A stretch of 64,000 nt of DNA from Comamonadaceae bacterium. Lineage in GTDB: Bacteria; Pseudomonadota; Gammaproteobacteria; Burkholderiales; Burkholderiaceae_C. Position 1 is the stretch's first letter; every line of letters starts with the position of its first letter. Shown here in pieces: positions 24,557 to 32,858 of the stretch. The position numbers and the translations under genes were made by a program. The notes under the pieces are model-generated. The model did not search any database. It saw nothing but the letters and a program-made list of their open reading frames with translations, and was not told where the DNA came from. The DNA lies in contig JAIXUG010000004.1 in assembly GCA_027484105.1 (NCBI GenBank), positions 283,076 through 347,075 of the forward strand. The letters are read 5' to 3'.

Positions 24557-25135
24557 GTGAAATTCAAGATGTCGGAGAAATCCCTGTTCGCGGTGTTGTT
24601 GCGTTCACCGTGGTGGATCAGCTTCCTGTTGGTGGCGGTGATCGCCTTGTTGGCCGGTGCCTTGTTGCCCAAGGAATATGCCGGTGTGGGCATGCTGGGT
24701 GGCTTTCCCTTTTTTGTCATTGGCTGCATGGCCATGTGGCGCCAGCGCAATTTGCCCAGTGCCGCAGAGGTCGAAAAAGGCATGAGCATGCTCTCGAGCA
24801 TTGGATGGCGCGACTTTTCAGCCTTGCTCGAGACCGCATTCACCCGCCAGGGCTACACCGTCAAGCACCTCAATGGCGCTGCCGACATGCAACTGGAAAA
24901 AAGGGGCGTGCTGACTGTGGTCAGTGCCAAGCGCTGGAAAGCGGCCGCCTTGGGGGTGGAGTCCTTGCGTGAATTGGTGGCGGCCCGCGATGCCCTCGAG
25001 GCCCGCAATTGTGTGTGCATCACTCTGGGCCAAGTCAGCGCCAAAGCCAATGAATACGCCGAACAAAACCGCATCACGCTCATCTCGGATGCCGACTTGG
25101 TCGCGCTCACGGCCAAAACCATCAAAATCTTGTGA
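24557..25135 (+). CDS. Membrane-anchored Mrr-like restriction endonuclease-fold protein
   Basis: The start is GTG 24557, with AGGAG six bases upstream. The 192-residue protein has two N-terminal membrane segments (about residues 17-38 and 44-61) and a C-terminal Mrr_cat-like domain. The core reads FSALLETAFTRQGYTVKHLNGAADMQLEKRGVLTVVSAKRWKA, so the nuclease Asp is Asp110 and the usual QxK motif is SAK (residues 123-125). It could be a weak or inactive nuclease acting near the membrane. Role unknown. Confidence 0.7.
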   Translation: MKFKMSEKSLFAVLLRSPWWISFLLVAVIALLAGALLPKEYAGVGMLGGFPFFVIGCMAMWRQRNLPSAAEVEKGMSMLSSIGWRDFSALLETAFTRQGYTVKHLNGAADMQLEKRGVLTVVSAKRWKAAALGVESLRELVAARDALEARNCVCITLGQVSAKANEYAEQNRITLISDADLVALTAKTIKIL

Positions 25136-25147
25136 GGCCTTGGCGCC

Positions 25148-25570
25148 ATGACCTTTGAAAGCCCCGTGCTCAATGCCCAGGATTTGCTTGCCTTGGCACA
25201 GCGCCACCCCCCCAAAAATTGCCAGTGTTTGCTGGGGCCTTGTGCGGGTTGGGAAAGCCTGGGCGCTGGGCGTTGGCCCGAGGGTGACATGCGCAAGCTG
25301 GGCACCTTGCGTGCCACGCTGGGTGCCGATGGCGCCCCCTTGGCCGAACCCAGCTTTGCAGAATTTCACCCGGACGGCACGCGTTACGAATTAGCCGATG
25401 CGCCCATTGCGCCCTTGTTTTTTCCGTACAACCGCTGCGACGTTTTTGCCTGCGGCCAATGTGAGCGGGTGCTGCTCCGGTACACCGAATTCGGGGGCTA
25501 TTACGTTGACCAACGCGTTCGGGTGCTCAGCCCCGAACGGGTGGTCGATGCGCCACTGCCGGACGAATGA
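25148..25570 (+). CDS. Conserved cysteine-rich protein of unknown function
   Basis: The 140-residue protein is not assigned to a known family. It has six cysteines in two clusters, NCQCLLGPC (about residues 24-32) and RCDVFACGQC (about 95-104), which could bind a metal such as zinc. No signal peptide or membrane helix is evident. It lies 12 bases after the Mrr-like gene, so the two are probably co-transcribed. Confidence 0.65.
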   Translation: MTFESPVLNAQDLLALAQRHPPKNCQCLLGPCAGWESLGAGRWPEGDMRKLGTLRATLGADGAPLAEPSFAEFHPDGTRYELADAPIAPLFFPYNRCDVFACGQCERVLLRYTEFGGYYVDQRVRVLSPERVVDAPLPDE

Positions 25571-25598
25571 CGGTGGCTTGATGGTGGCCTGATGGCGA

Positions 25599-26567
25599 TC
25601 AGTCTGGCTTGATCCCGTTTTCACGCACCACTTTGGCCCAGGTGTCGATTTGGCCATCGATGAAGGTCTTGGCGCGTTCCACACTGCCCCCTGCAATGCT
25701 GATGCCTTGCGCCTCCAGGCGCTTGGACACCTCGGGGTTGCTCAGTGCCTTGTTCAACTCTTCGTTCATGCGCTTGACGATGTCGGGCGGTGTTTTGGCT
25801 GAGGCCAACAAGGCCCACCAGGCCGGTGCTTCAAAACCTGGAAAACCAGCTTCGGCAATGGTGGGCACATCGGGGAATTCGGCCACCCGTTTGGACGAGG
25901 TCACCGCCAAAGGGCGCAGGCGTTTGCTGTCGATGTGCGGTTTGTTCAAGAACACCGTGCCAATGCTCAGGGGGATGTGACCGGCAATGGCGTCGTTCAT
26001 CAACGGACCGCCGCCCTTGAAGGGCACATGGTTGAACTCCAGCCCCCCATTCTTGGCCATCAAGGTCATGGCCAAATGGCCCAAGCTGCCGTTGCCAATC
26101 GAGCCGTAAGCCACGTTCTTTTTGGCCTTGGCCGCGGCCACCACATCGCCAAAACTTTTGTATTCGCTGGCCGCGTGGGTGGTGAGCATCATGGCCGACG
26201 TGCCCACCAGCACCAGGGGCACCAAGTCACGCTTGCTGTCGTAAGGCATGTTGGGCATCAAACTTTGGTTCACGCCATGGGTGTCAAACACCACCGCAAA
26301 GGTGTAGCCATCCGCGGGTGCGCTGAGCACGCCGGCGGTGCCAATCACGCCGGATGCGCCGCCCCTGTTTTCCACCACCACACTTTGGCCCAGTTGCTGT
26401 GACAAGGGGCCCGACAAAATGCGCGCCACTTGGTCAACCGAGCCGCCGGGCGGAAAGACCGCGACCAATTTGATCGGCTGTTTGGTCGGCCAGGCTTGCG
26501 CCCAACTCATCATTGGCATGCACGTCACCAAAGCGGCGCAGACTGCGCGGGTCATCCAGTTTTTCAT
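25599..26567 (-). CDS. Bug family tripartite tricarboxylate transporter substrate-binding protein
   Basis: ATG 26567 (AAGG upstream) gives a 322-residue protein with a signal peptide (TRAVCAALVTCMPMMSWAQ). Bug-family landmarks include PIKLVAVFPPGGSVDQVARILSG, VVENRGGASGVIGTAGVL and NGSLGHLAMTLMAKNGG. It should bind an organic acid in the periplasm. It is the last gene of the minus-strand group SDR, EamA transporter, cyclase, Bug. A longer version from TTG 26582 is less likely. Confidence 0.9.
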   Translation of the reverse strand: MKNWMTRAVCAALVTCMPMMSWAQAWPTKQPIKLVAVFPPGGSVDQVARILSGPLSQQLGQSVVVENRGGASGVIGTAGVLSAPADGYTFAVVFDTHGVNQSLMPNMPYDSKRDLVPLVLVGTSAMMLTTHAASEYKSFGDVVAAAKAKKNVAYGSIGNGSLGHLAMTLMAKNGGLEFNHVPFKGGGPLMNDAIAGHIPLSIGTVFLNKPHIDSKRLRPLAVTSSKRVAEFPDVPTIAEAGFPGFEAPAWWALLASAKTPPDIVKRMNEELNKALSNPEVSKRLEAQGISIAGGSVERAKTFIDGQIDTWAKVVRENGIKPD

Positions 26568-26672
26568 GGTCGAGGCCTTCAAATGTCAAAAACACCAGTA
26601 TGGCGGCATGTGGTCTGTCTGGGCTTTAGCGCAAACCCTGAACAAACCGTTGTCCTGGCTCGGTGGGTGGGC

Positions 26673-27734
26673 TCAGACCGTGGCAATCGGCGTGGCTGGC
26701 GAGCCGATCGCACCAGGCAAGCGCAAGGGTGGGGCGGTGAGCAAAAACCGCGAGCGTTGGTGCTGACGCAACCAATGGGCCAAAGGGGTCAGGTGCCAGA
26801 TCTCGCCCAAGTGCACCCCCAGCTTGAACAGGCAATGCTCGTGCAAGGGCAAGGCGGCGCAGCTGCCGGGGCGGGGTGTGGCTGGCAAACCTTCGACCGC
26901 GTAGTTGTCTGCGATCAGCGCCACCAGGCCCGAGTCGGTGATCCATTGCAGCAAGCGTTCGTCGCGCCCCTCCAGCACGGCGCATGAATTTTCCACCGCG
27001 TGGGGGTCGGGCTGCTTGTTCATCTCCAGCAGCATTTGCGCAAAACCCGTGTGCAGGCACACCATGTCGCCGGGCTCGACCACCACCCCGTCTTTTTTCA
27101 TGATGTCCATCAGCACGTCGTAGCCCACCCGCACCCGTTCTCGCCCCAAATGGGCGTGCAGATCGATCATCACAGCGCGCCCTTGCACGCAGCGCTCGGA
27201 CATTTTTTCGATGCCCAGGGCTTTGGCGCTGGAAGTGGATTCACGCGCAATGTCAGGAAAGCCAAAAATCCCTGCGCCTGCGCCGCTGCTCGGGCCCTGC
27301 ACGTCGGTGCCCGCGCGAAAGCCGTTGTAATAGACCGGTTCGGGCACGCCATCGCCGTTGGCGTCGAACATCGAGCCCACATGGGCCAGGCTGTCCCATT
27401 GGGTGCTGTACTGCAAATGAATGATCACCAGATCGTCGCAAACCACGTCGGTGCAGCTGGGGTCGTCGCACCACAGTTGGTAGTTCATGTTGGGCTTGCC
27501 CTCGCGCAGGGTGGGGCGCAGCACAGGCGGTTGGCGCCTGGGGTTGAGCACATTGCCGCCCGGAAAATCCAGTGGCAGGCTCAGGTTGAAGGTCTGCCCT
27601 GTGTGCACCTCGCGCATGCCTTGCAGCACTTTGTCGGGCGTCAAGAGGTTCATGCGGCCCCATTGGTCGTCCGGGCCGAAGTCGCCCCAATTCGAGCCCG
27701 GAGGGCGTTGTTTCCAGCGGGGGGATGAAGACAT
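26673..27734 (-). CDS. Cyclase family protein (kynurenine formamidase-like)
   Basis: From ATG 27734 (AGGAG upstream) the protein has 353 residues. The cyclase-family pattern is visible in WGRMNLLTPDKVLQG, YSTQWDSLAHVGSMFDANG, VMIDLHAHLG and MVCLHTGFAQMLLEM, where His and Asp residues of the family metal site occur. Members hydrolyse amides or lactones of small acids. The longest open frame extends 165 bases upstream, but the extra residues look non-coding. It lies 37 bp downstream of the EamA transporter gene. Confidence 0.85.
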   Translation of the reverse strand: MSSSPRWKQRPPGSNWGDFGPDDQWGRMNLLTPDKVLQGMREVHTGQTFNLSLPLDFPGGNVLNPRRQPPVLRPTLREGKPNMNYQLWCDDPSCTDVVCDDLVIIHLQYSTQWDSLAHVGSMFDANGDGVPEPVYYNGFRAGTDVQGPSSGAGAGIFGFPDIARESTSSAKALGIEKMSERCVQGRAVMIDLHAHLGRERVRVGYDVLMDIMKKDGVVVEPGDMVCLHTGFAQMLLEMNKQPDPHAVENSCAVLEGRDERLLQWITDSGLVALIADNYAVEGLPATPRPGSCAALPLHEHCLFKLGVHLGEIWHLTPLAHWLRQHQRSRFLLTAPPLRLPGAIGSPATPIATV

Positions 27735-27771
27735 GCAGGGCTCCTGGTGTGGGGCATGGCCCCGTGTTGAA

Positions 27772-28686
27772 TCAGTGGGGGGTGTTGTCGGCGTGTGGGC
27801 TGGGGGGAGGCTTTTGAAATTCGCGCCACAGCAAATACAAGCCGCTGGCCACCACCACCAAGGTGCCCAGCACCACGGCCAAGTCGGGCACCTGACCAAA
27901 GACCAGCCAACCCAGCAGGCTCATGTAAATGATCTGCTGGTACAAAAATGGTCCCAGCACCGCCGCCGAGGCATAGCGGTGGGCCACCGCCACAAAGTAG
28001 TGGCCAATGCCGCCGCACAAACCGGCCAAGCCCATGATGAACCATTCCAGCACGGTGGCCGGGTTTTGCCAGTGCCACAGCGCCACAGGCGTCAACACCA
28101 AAGTGGCCACCACCGCCGAGGTCAGCTGGGTGGTGGCGGGGTTTTCGCTGCTGGCCAGGTAGCGGGTCATCATGTTGAACAAGGCGTACAAAATGGCATT
28201 GAGTGCTGACAACAAAATGGCCGGGTGAAAGCCTTGGCTGCCGGGGCGGATGATGACCAGCACGCCCGCAAAGCCCACGGCGATGGCCAGCCAGCGCTTG
28301 GCGTCCAGCCGCTCGCCCAACCACCACGCCGAGAGCAAGGCGATCAAAATCGGCACAGAAAACTGCATGGCCCCGGTTTCTGCCAGCTGCAAATACTGCA
28401 AGGCCCAGAAATTGAGTGCGGTCATCGACGCCAGCATCAAGCCGCGCAACAGCTGCAAGCGGGGGTGACGCCAGCGCAGCAAATCGCCTTTGACCGAGGG
28501 CGCAAACACCGCGATGGAAAACAGCGAATGCGTGAGAAAGCGCATCCACACCACCTGCATCACGGGCAGGGTGAGCACCAGCCACTTGGCCGATGCATCC
28601 AGCACCGCAAACATCAAGGTGGTGACGGTGACCAGCGCAATGCCGATGCGGCGGTGCCGGGCGCTGTCGCTGAAAAGCTGACTCAT
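27772..28686 (-). CDS. EamA/DMT family transporter
   Basis: The 304-residue protein has about ten hydrophobic segments in two EamA repeats (ALVTVTTLMFAVLDASAKWLV and WLAIAVGFAGVLVIIRPG mark the two halves). It is an inner-membrane drug/metabolite-superfamily permease of unknown substrate. It starts ten bases after the SDR stop and is followed by the cyclase gene, so it may export or import the compound handled by those enzymes. Confidence 0.9.
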   Translation of the reverse strand: MSQLFSDSARHRRIGIALVTVTTLMFAVLDASAKWLVLTLPVMQVVWMRFLTHSLFSIAVFAPSVKGDLLRWRHPRLQLLRGLMLASMTALNFWALQYLQLAETGAMQFSVPILIALLSAWWLGERLDAKRWLAIAVGFAGVLVIIRPGSQGFHPAILLSALNAILYALFNMMTRYLASSENPATTQLTSAVVATLVLTPVALWHWQNPATVLEWFIMGLAGLCGGIGHYFVAVAHRYASAAVLGPFLYQQIIYMSLLGWLVFGQVPDLAVVLGTLVVVASGLYLLWREFQKPPPSPHADNTPH

Positions 28687-28696
28687 GGGGCCGGGC

Positions 28697-29464
28697 TCAG
28701 CGTTTGGCCGGTGTCTCCAGCCCGCCTGTGTAAAAGCGGTTGAAGGTGGGCGAGATGATCAACTCGTTGATGCAGGTGCGCGCCGGCATCTGGGCCAAAA
28801 ACAAGATGGCTTGGCCCATGTCCTCGGCTTGCACCATGCGTTCGCGCTGCTCGGCCGATGGCGGCACGGGCCGTTTGTCCAAAATGGGCGTGGCCACTTC
28901 GCCCGGCAAAAGTGAGGTGGCCCGGATGCCGTGCAGGCACTCTTCCATGTTGATGGATTCGGTCAGCGCCAGCACCGCGCGTTTGGTGGCGTTGTAGGCG
29001 GGGCCCGTCAGCTTGGAGGCATACAGGCCCGCCCAGGACGACACGTTGATGATCAAGCCCCCTTGCTGCTGCCGCATGGTGGGCAAGACCGCGTGCACGC
29101 AATAAAAAAGCCCCGACAGGTTGATCGCCACCACATCGTCCCAGGCCTCGGGTGTGACCACATCGAAATTGCGCTGCGTGGCGTTGGTGCCCGCGCTCGT
29201 CACCAGGATGTCGATGCGCCCGTGCCGCGCCACGATGGCTTGTGCAGCGGCTTTCACAGCGTGTTTGTCGGCCACATCCAGCAGCACCGCTTCGGCGCTG
29301 CCCACGCTTTGCAGTTGGGCCAGTGCGGTGGCGTTGGTGGCTGCGTTGCGCCCCGAAATCACCACATGAGCACCGGCCTTGACCAGCTCTATGGCACCGG
29401 CCAGCCCAATGCCGCTGCCGCCGCCGGTGATCCAGGCCACCTGGCCTTTGAGTGAAGTGCTCAT
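28697..29464 (-). CDS. Short-chain dehydrogenase/reductase
   Basis: ATG 29464 is preceded by AAAGGA; the 255-residue product is the normal SDR length. NAD(P)-binding TGGGSGIG lies at residues 12-19 and NVSSWAG precedes the catalytic YNATK (Tyr-x-x-x-Lys). The remainder follows the classical SDR pattern, including LLPGEVATPI. The substrate is unknown. The longer in-frame extension upstream (to 29689) runs into the terminator region and is not credible. It heads the minus-strand operon SDR-EamA-cyclase-Bug. Confidence 0.9.
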   Translation of the reverse strand: MSTSLKGQVAWITGGGSGIGLAGAIELVKAGAHVVISGRNAATNATALAQLQSVGSAEAVLLDVADKHAVKAAAQAIVARHGRIDILVTSAGTNATQRNFDVVTPEAWDDVVAINLSGLFYCVHAVLPTMRQQQGGLIINVSSWAGLYASKLTGPAYNATKRAVLALTESINMEECLHGIRATSLLPGEVATPILDKRPVPPSAEQRERMVQAEDMGQAILFLAQMPARTCINELIISPTFNRFYTGGLETPAKR

Positions 29465-29632
29465 GTGCTGTCCTTTGAGTTCCATCCGTGCGGCCCCAGA
29501 CGTGTCCGACGGCCATGGCCACATTGAAGCAGCCCCCAGACCGATTGACCTGCTGCAGAGGTGACACCCTGAGGACCCGGTGGCGTTCAAACACGAGACG
29601 CTGGCGGTATGGAACCGCCGTTTTGCCAAAGA

Positions 29633-29664
29633 AAAAGGGGCTGCGTTTGCACGCAGCCCCTTTT
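29633..29664 (-). terminator. Strong hairpin terminator after tRNA-Asn
   Basis: A 14-bp perfect stem (AAAAGGGGCTGCGT and its complement) with a four-base loop TTGC lies 15 bp beyond the tRNA 3' end on the minus strand. It is followed there by TTTTTCTTT-like sequence, as in factor-independent terminators, and probably ends the tRNA transcript before the SDR operon. Confidence 0.8.
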
Positions 29665-29678
29665 CTTTCGAGTATTTT

Positions 29679-29754
29679 TGGCTCCTCAACCTGGGCTCGA
29701 ACCAGGGACCTACGGATTAACAGTCCGGCGCTCTACCGACTGAGCTATTGAGGA
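29679..29754 (-). tRNA. tRNA-Asn (GTT)
   Basis: On the minus strand 76 bases form a complete cloverleaf: acceptor TCCTCAA pairing with TTGAGGA, the D-arm with AGCTCAGTCGG, an anticodon loop CTGTTAA giving anticodon GTT, the T-arm GGTTCGAGCC and an encoded 3' CCA. The discriminator base is G. Confidence 0.95.
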
Positions 29755-29764
29755 ACAGCTTTGG

Positions 29765-29770
29765 ATTATA
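29765..29770 (-). promoter_or_regulatory. -10 element of the tRNA-Asn promoter
   Basis: The minus strand reads TATAAT, a perfect -10 hexamer ending 10 bases from the tRNA 5' end. No convincing -35 element lies at the expected spacing. Confidence 0.55.
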
Positions 29771-29812
29771 GAGCGATTTTGGGGCTGTTTTGAGAGAGGG
29801 CTGAAGGTTTTT

Positions 29813-30721
29813 TTACAACCGGCCTTCTATCAGCTGTTGCAATGCGCGTGCCGCTTGTTCGGGGTGGCTTGCGCCCGTGATGGCCCGCACCACGGCCACA
29901 GAGCCCACACCGCTTTGCATGACGGCTGACATGCGCGCTTCGTCGATACCGCCAATGGCCACCAAGGGGTGGTGGCGCATCAGCGCGGCGTAGGCCTTCA
30001 AGCGCTCCAGGCCTTGGGGCGCTGTGGCCATGCGTTTGAGGGTGGTCGGAAAAATCGCACCCAGGGCCAGATAGCTCGGGCTGGCAGCATCGGCACGCAG
30101 CATTTCTGCATAGCCGTGGGTGCTCAGGCCCAGTCGCAAATCGGCCAGACGGATTGTCTCAAAGGGGGCGTCGTCCATGTCCTCCTGGCCCAAATGCACG
30201 CCGTAGGCGCCTTCTTCAATGGCGACTTGCCAGTGGTCGTTGATGAACAACAGGGCGTCTGTGCCCCGCACGGCTTGAACGGCCAGCCGAACTTCCTGGC
30301 GGATGGCATCAGGGTCTTCGGATTTGAAGCGCAACTGCAGGGTCTTGACCCCCGCTTGGGCCATGCGGCCCACCCACTGCGCATCGGGCAACACCGCATA
30401 CAAGCCAAGATGGCGCGGGCAGGGCGCAAAGCTTGGGCTTCTGGGGCCTGTCGAGATGCCAAAATCTTGCGGATCGGTGGGCCAAGTGGCCATTGAAAAC
30501 TGCCCGATGCGCTGGCTTTGCCGGCGCCAGGCCTGCGCCACGCACTGGGCATCATGCTCCAAAAAGCCGAGCAGGCGGCAGGCTTGCAAGACCCCGGCAT
30601 GTTCCGTGTCCCAGCCGTCTAGCGTGTCCTGTGCTGCGAGCTTGTCGGTCCGTGGCTCTCCCGCCAGCATGCCCGCATGCAGCCCCACCAGGGTGTGAGC
30701 GATGTCGGCGCTGGCGTTCAT
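29813..30721 (-). CDS. thiE: Thiamine phosphate synthase (ThiE) with long N-terminal extension
   Basis: From ATG 30721 (overlapping the thiG stop by four bases) the protein has 302 residues, against about 210 for usual ThiE. The C-terminal two-thirds is the TIM-barrel synthase that joins hydroxymethylpyrimidine-PP and thiazole phosphate: LYAVLPD..., LFINDHWQVAIEEGAYGVHLGQEDM, LGLSTHGYAEML, YLALGAIFPTTLKRM and VAIGGID. The first 105 residues (NASADIAHTLVGLHAG..., AQAWRRQSQRIGQFSM) resemble no domain I know. It is the last gene of thiOSGE. Confidence 0.9.
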   Translation of the reverse strand: MNASADIAHTLVGLHAGMLAGEPRTDKLAAQDTLDGWDTEHAGVLQACRLLGFLEHDAQCVAQAWRRQSQRIGQFSMATWPTDPQDFGISTGPRSPSFAPCPRHLGLYAVLPDAQWVGRMAQAGVKTLQLRFKSEDPDAIRQEVRLAVQAVRGTDALLFINDHWQVAIEEGAYGVHLGQEDMDDAPFETIRLADLRLGLSTHGYAEMLRADAASPSYLALGAIFPTTLKRMATAPQGLERLKAYAALMRHHPLVAIGGIDEARMSAVMQSGVGSVAVVRAITGASHPEQAARALQQLIEGRL

Positions 30722-31524
30722 GCTTGATGCCAGAAAGGGGTGCCCAGCACCGGTGTGCTGGGTTGGGCATTGTCTTGGGCTTGCATGGTGCCCGCCAAAA
30801 AGGCGTTTCGGCCTGCCGATACGGCGTGGGCAAAAGCCTGCGCCATGCGCACCGGGTCTTGCGCCAGGGCCACGGCGGTGTTGAGCAGCACGCCGTCGTA
30901 GCCCCATTCCATGACCTGGCATGCGTGCGAGGGCAGCCCCAGACCGGCGTCCACAATCATCGGCACATCGAGGCGCTCTCTCAGGGTGCGCAGGGCATGG
31001 GGGTTGATGGGGCCTTTGCCGGTGCCAATGGGGGCCGCCCACGGCATGACGGCCTGGCAACCGACATCGACCAGGCGCTGGCACAAGACCAGGTCGTCTG
31101 TGGTGTAGGGCAACACCTTGAAGCCCGAACGGATGAGCGCGGCCGCGGCCTCTGGCAGGTTCAGGGTGTCGGGCTGCAGGGTGTAGTCGTCGCCGATCAA
31201 CTCGAGTTTGATCCAGTCGGTTTCAAACACTTCGCGCGCCATTTCGGCGGTGGTGATGGCTTCTTGCACGCTGTGGCAGCCGGCCGTGTTGGGCAAGACC
31301 GGCACCTTGACTTGGCGCAGCAGGTTCCAAAAACTTTGCGAGGCTTCGTTGCCGCTGCCGGTTTGCCGGCGCAGTGATGCGGTGAGCATCGCGGGGGCAG
31401 ACTGTTCGATGGCTTCGATCAAGACGCTGGGGGACGGGTAGCGCGAGGTGCCCAGCATCAAGCGGCTGGCAAAGCTTTCGCCATAGAGCAAAAAGGGGTC
31501 GGCGACCTGGGTGGGGGTGTTCAT
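30718..31524 (-). CDS. thiG: Thiazole synthase ThiG
   Basis: The 268-residue protein matches ThiG, a TIM barrel that builds the thiazole from deoxyxylulose phosphate, dehydroglycine and ThiS thiocarboxylate. Landmarks are SRLMLGTSRYPS, WIKLELIGDD, the Schiff-base-bearing KVLPYTTDDLVLCQRL region and the VPMIVDAGLGLPSHACQVMEWGYDGVLLNTAVA phosphate-binding segment. It lies between thiS and thiE with minimal spacing, forming one operon. Confidence 0.95.
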   Translation of the reverse strand: MNTPTQVADPFLLYGESFASRLMLGTSRYPSPSVLIEAIEQSAPAMLTASLRRQTGSGNEASQSFWNLLRQVKVPVLPNTAGCHSVQEAITTAEMAREVFETDWIKLELIGDDYTLQPDTLNLPEAAAALIRSGFKVLPYTTDDLVLCQRLVDVGCQAVMPWAAPIGTGKGPINPHALRTLRERLDVPMIVDAGLGLPSHACQVMEWGYDGVLLNTAVALAQDPVRMAQAFAHAVSAGRNAFLAGTMQAQDNAQPSTPVLGTPFWHQA

Positions 31525-31529
31525 GCGTT

Positions 31530-31742
31530 TCAGCCCCCCGTGATGGGGGCAATCAATTCAATTTGGTCGCCATTTTGCAGCAGGTGCACAGGGTATTGCG
31601 CCCGAGGGACAAACTGCAGGTTGACTGCGGCCGCAAAGGGGGGGCGAATGTTGACCCGCGCAATGGCATCGGCCAGGGTGGCCCCTTGGGGAAACAGGTG
31701 TGGCATCTGGTTGATGAGCACCTGGAGGGTGTGTTCAGGCAT
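31530..31742 (-). CDS. thiS: Sulfur carrier protein ThiS
   Basis: The 70-residue beta-grasp protein ends in ITGG, the C-terminal Gly-Gly that is adenylated by ThiF and loaded with sulfur for thiazole synthesis. FVPRAQYPVHLLQNGDQIELIAPITGG is typical ThiS sequence. Its first eight bases overlap thiO and it precedes thiG by five bases. Confidence 0.92.
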   Translation of the reverse strand: MPEHTLQVLINQMPHLFPQGATLADAIARVNIRPPFAAAVNLQFVPRAQYPVHLLQNGDQIELIAPITGG

Positions 31743-32820
31743 GTTGAAATTTCAAATTGAACTGTGTGGCCAGGTGGGTGGTTTGGTGTTGCACCCACTC
31801 CAGCACCACATCGAGCATGGCTGGAGAAATCAAAAAACCATGCCGATACAAACCATTGATTTGCAAAGTGCGTTCCGTCAAACAACGGATCGCGGGCAGG
31901 TTGTCCACCAAGGTGGGACGCGCCTGGGTGCTGGCTTCCAGAATGCGCGCTTCGGCAAAGCCGCTGTGCACGGTGTACGCCGCACTGAGCAACTCCAGGG
32001 TCGATCGCACACTCACAGCCGACAGGTCTTCGGTTTCTATTTCAGTGGCACCCACCACGAAAACATGGTTTTCCTTGGGCGCGATGTAGATCGGGTAGCG
32101 GGGGTGGATCAAGCGGGTGGGCCGTTGCAGGGTGACCTCGGGTGCATAAAGCCGCAGCACCTCGCCCCTCACACCGCGCAGCTGCGCCCAGTGGTCGCGC
32201 GCGCCCAGCCCTCGGCAGTCAAAGACCCAGTCGGGTTGTCCTGGCTGGCCGGCTTGGAAGTCGTCGGGTTGGGCGGGGCTGTTCCAGCGCACATCCACAC
32301 CCAGTTGGGTCATGCCCTTGAGCAAGGAGGCAAGCAACTCGCGGTTGTCGAGCTGGCCTTCACCGGGCAAATACAGCGCCTGGTTGAAGCGCTTTTCCAA
32401 GCCGGGTTCGTGCGCTTGAAGGGCTTGCGCGGCAAGCCGTTGTGAGGTGGGCAATTCGGGGCACTGCTGTTGGGTGCGCAGCAACAGGCTTTCAAAGCGT
32501 TGGGCCTCGGCCGCATCTTGTCGGTGCCACACCACCAGGGTGCCGTTTTGCTGAAAGAACACCGGCTCGGGCAGGGCGGAAATCAGCTGGGGCCAGCGCT
32601 TCAATGCATGGTGACCCATGCGCACGACGGGCATTTCGGTGATGGCCGATTCGGCCAAAGGTGCCAGCATGGCCGCGGCCACGCGCGCGGCCGACCCTTG
32701 CCCGTCGGCGCCCAGCGCTTCGTGCACTTGCACCCGGTGGCCTGCCTGGGCCAAGGTGTGGGCCAGCAAACGCCCCATCAGGCCTGCGCCCAAAACCACG
32801 CTGAAAAGGGGGCGGTTCAT
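31735..32820 (-). CDS. thiO: Glycine oxidase ThiO (FAD-dependent)
   Basis: The 361-residue product starts at ATG 32820 with MNRPLFSVVLGAGLMGRLLAHTLAQAG, a Rossmann FAD motif, and has a C-terminal NGLYRHGFLISPAM typical of ThiO. ThiO oxidises glycine to the imine used by ThiG. It is the first gene of thiOSGE, and its start lies only 38 bases from the divergent thiD start. The longest frame extends 22 codons upstream through thiD, which is unlikely. Confidence 0.9.
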   Translation of the reverse strand: MNRPLFSVVLGAGLMGRLLAHTLAQAGHRVQVHEALGADGQGSAARVAAAMLAPLAESAITEMPVVRMGHHALKRWPQLISALPEPVFFQQNGTLVVWHRQDAAEAQRFESLLLRTQQQCPELPTSQRLAAQALQAHEPGLEKRFNQALYLPGEGQLDNRELLASLLKGMTQLGVDVRWNSPAQPDDFQAGQPGQPDWVFDCRGLGARDHWAQLRGVRGEVLRLYAPEVTLQRPTRLIHPRYPIYIAPKENHVFVVGATEIETEDLSAVSVRSTLELLSAAYTVHSGFAEARILEASTQARPTLVDNLPAIRCLTERTLQINGLYRHGFLISPAMLDVVLEWVQHQTTHLATQFNLKFQHA

Positions 32821-32858
32821 GCCAAATGGCCTGCTTGAGATCGCTGATAATTTGCGGC

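Noticed and set aside
29690..29754. Plus-strand open frame across the tRNA-Asn
   Set aside because: The tRNA cloverleaf is complete on the minus strand; the frame there is incidental.
32821..32858. TPP riboswitch upstream of thiO/thiD
   Set aside because: The gap is only 38 bases and no riboswitch core sequence is present.
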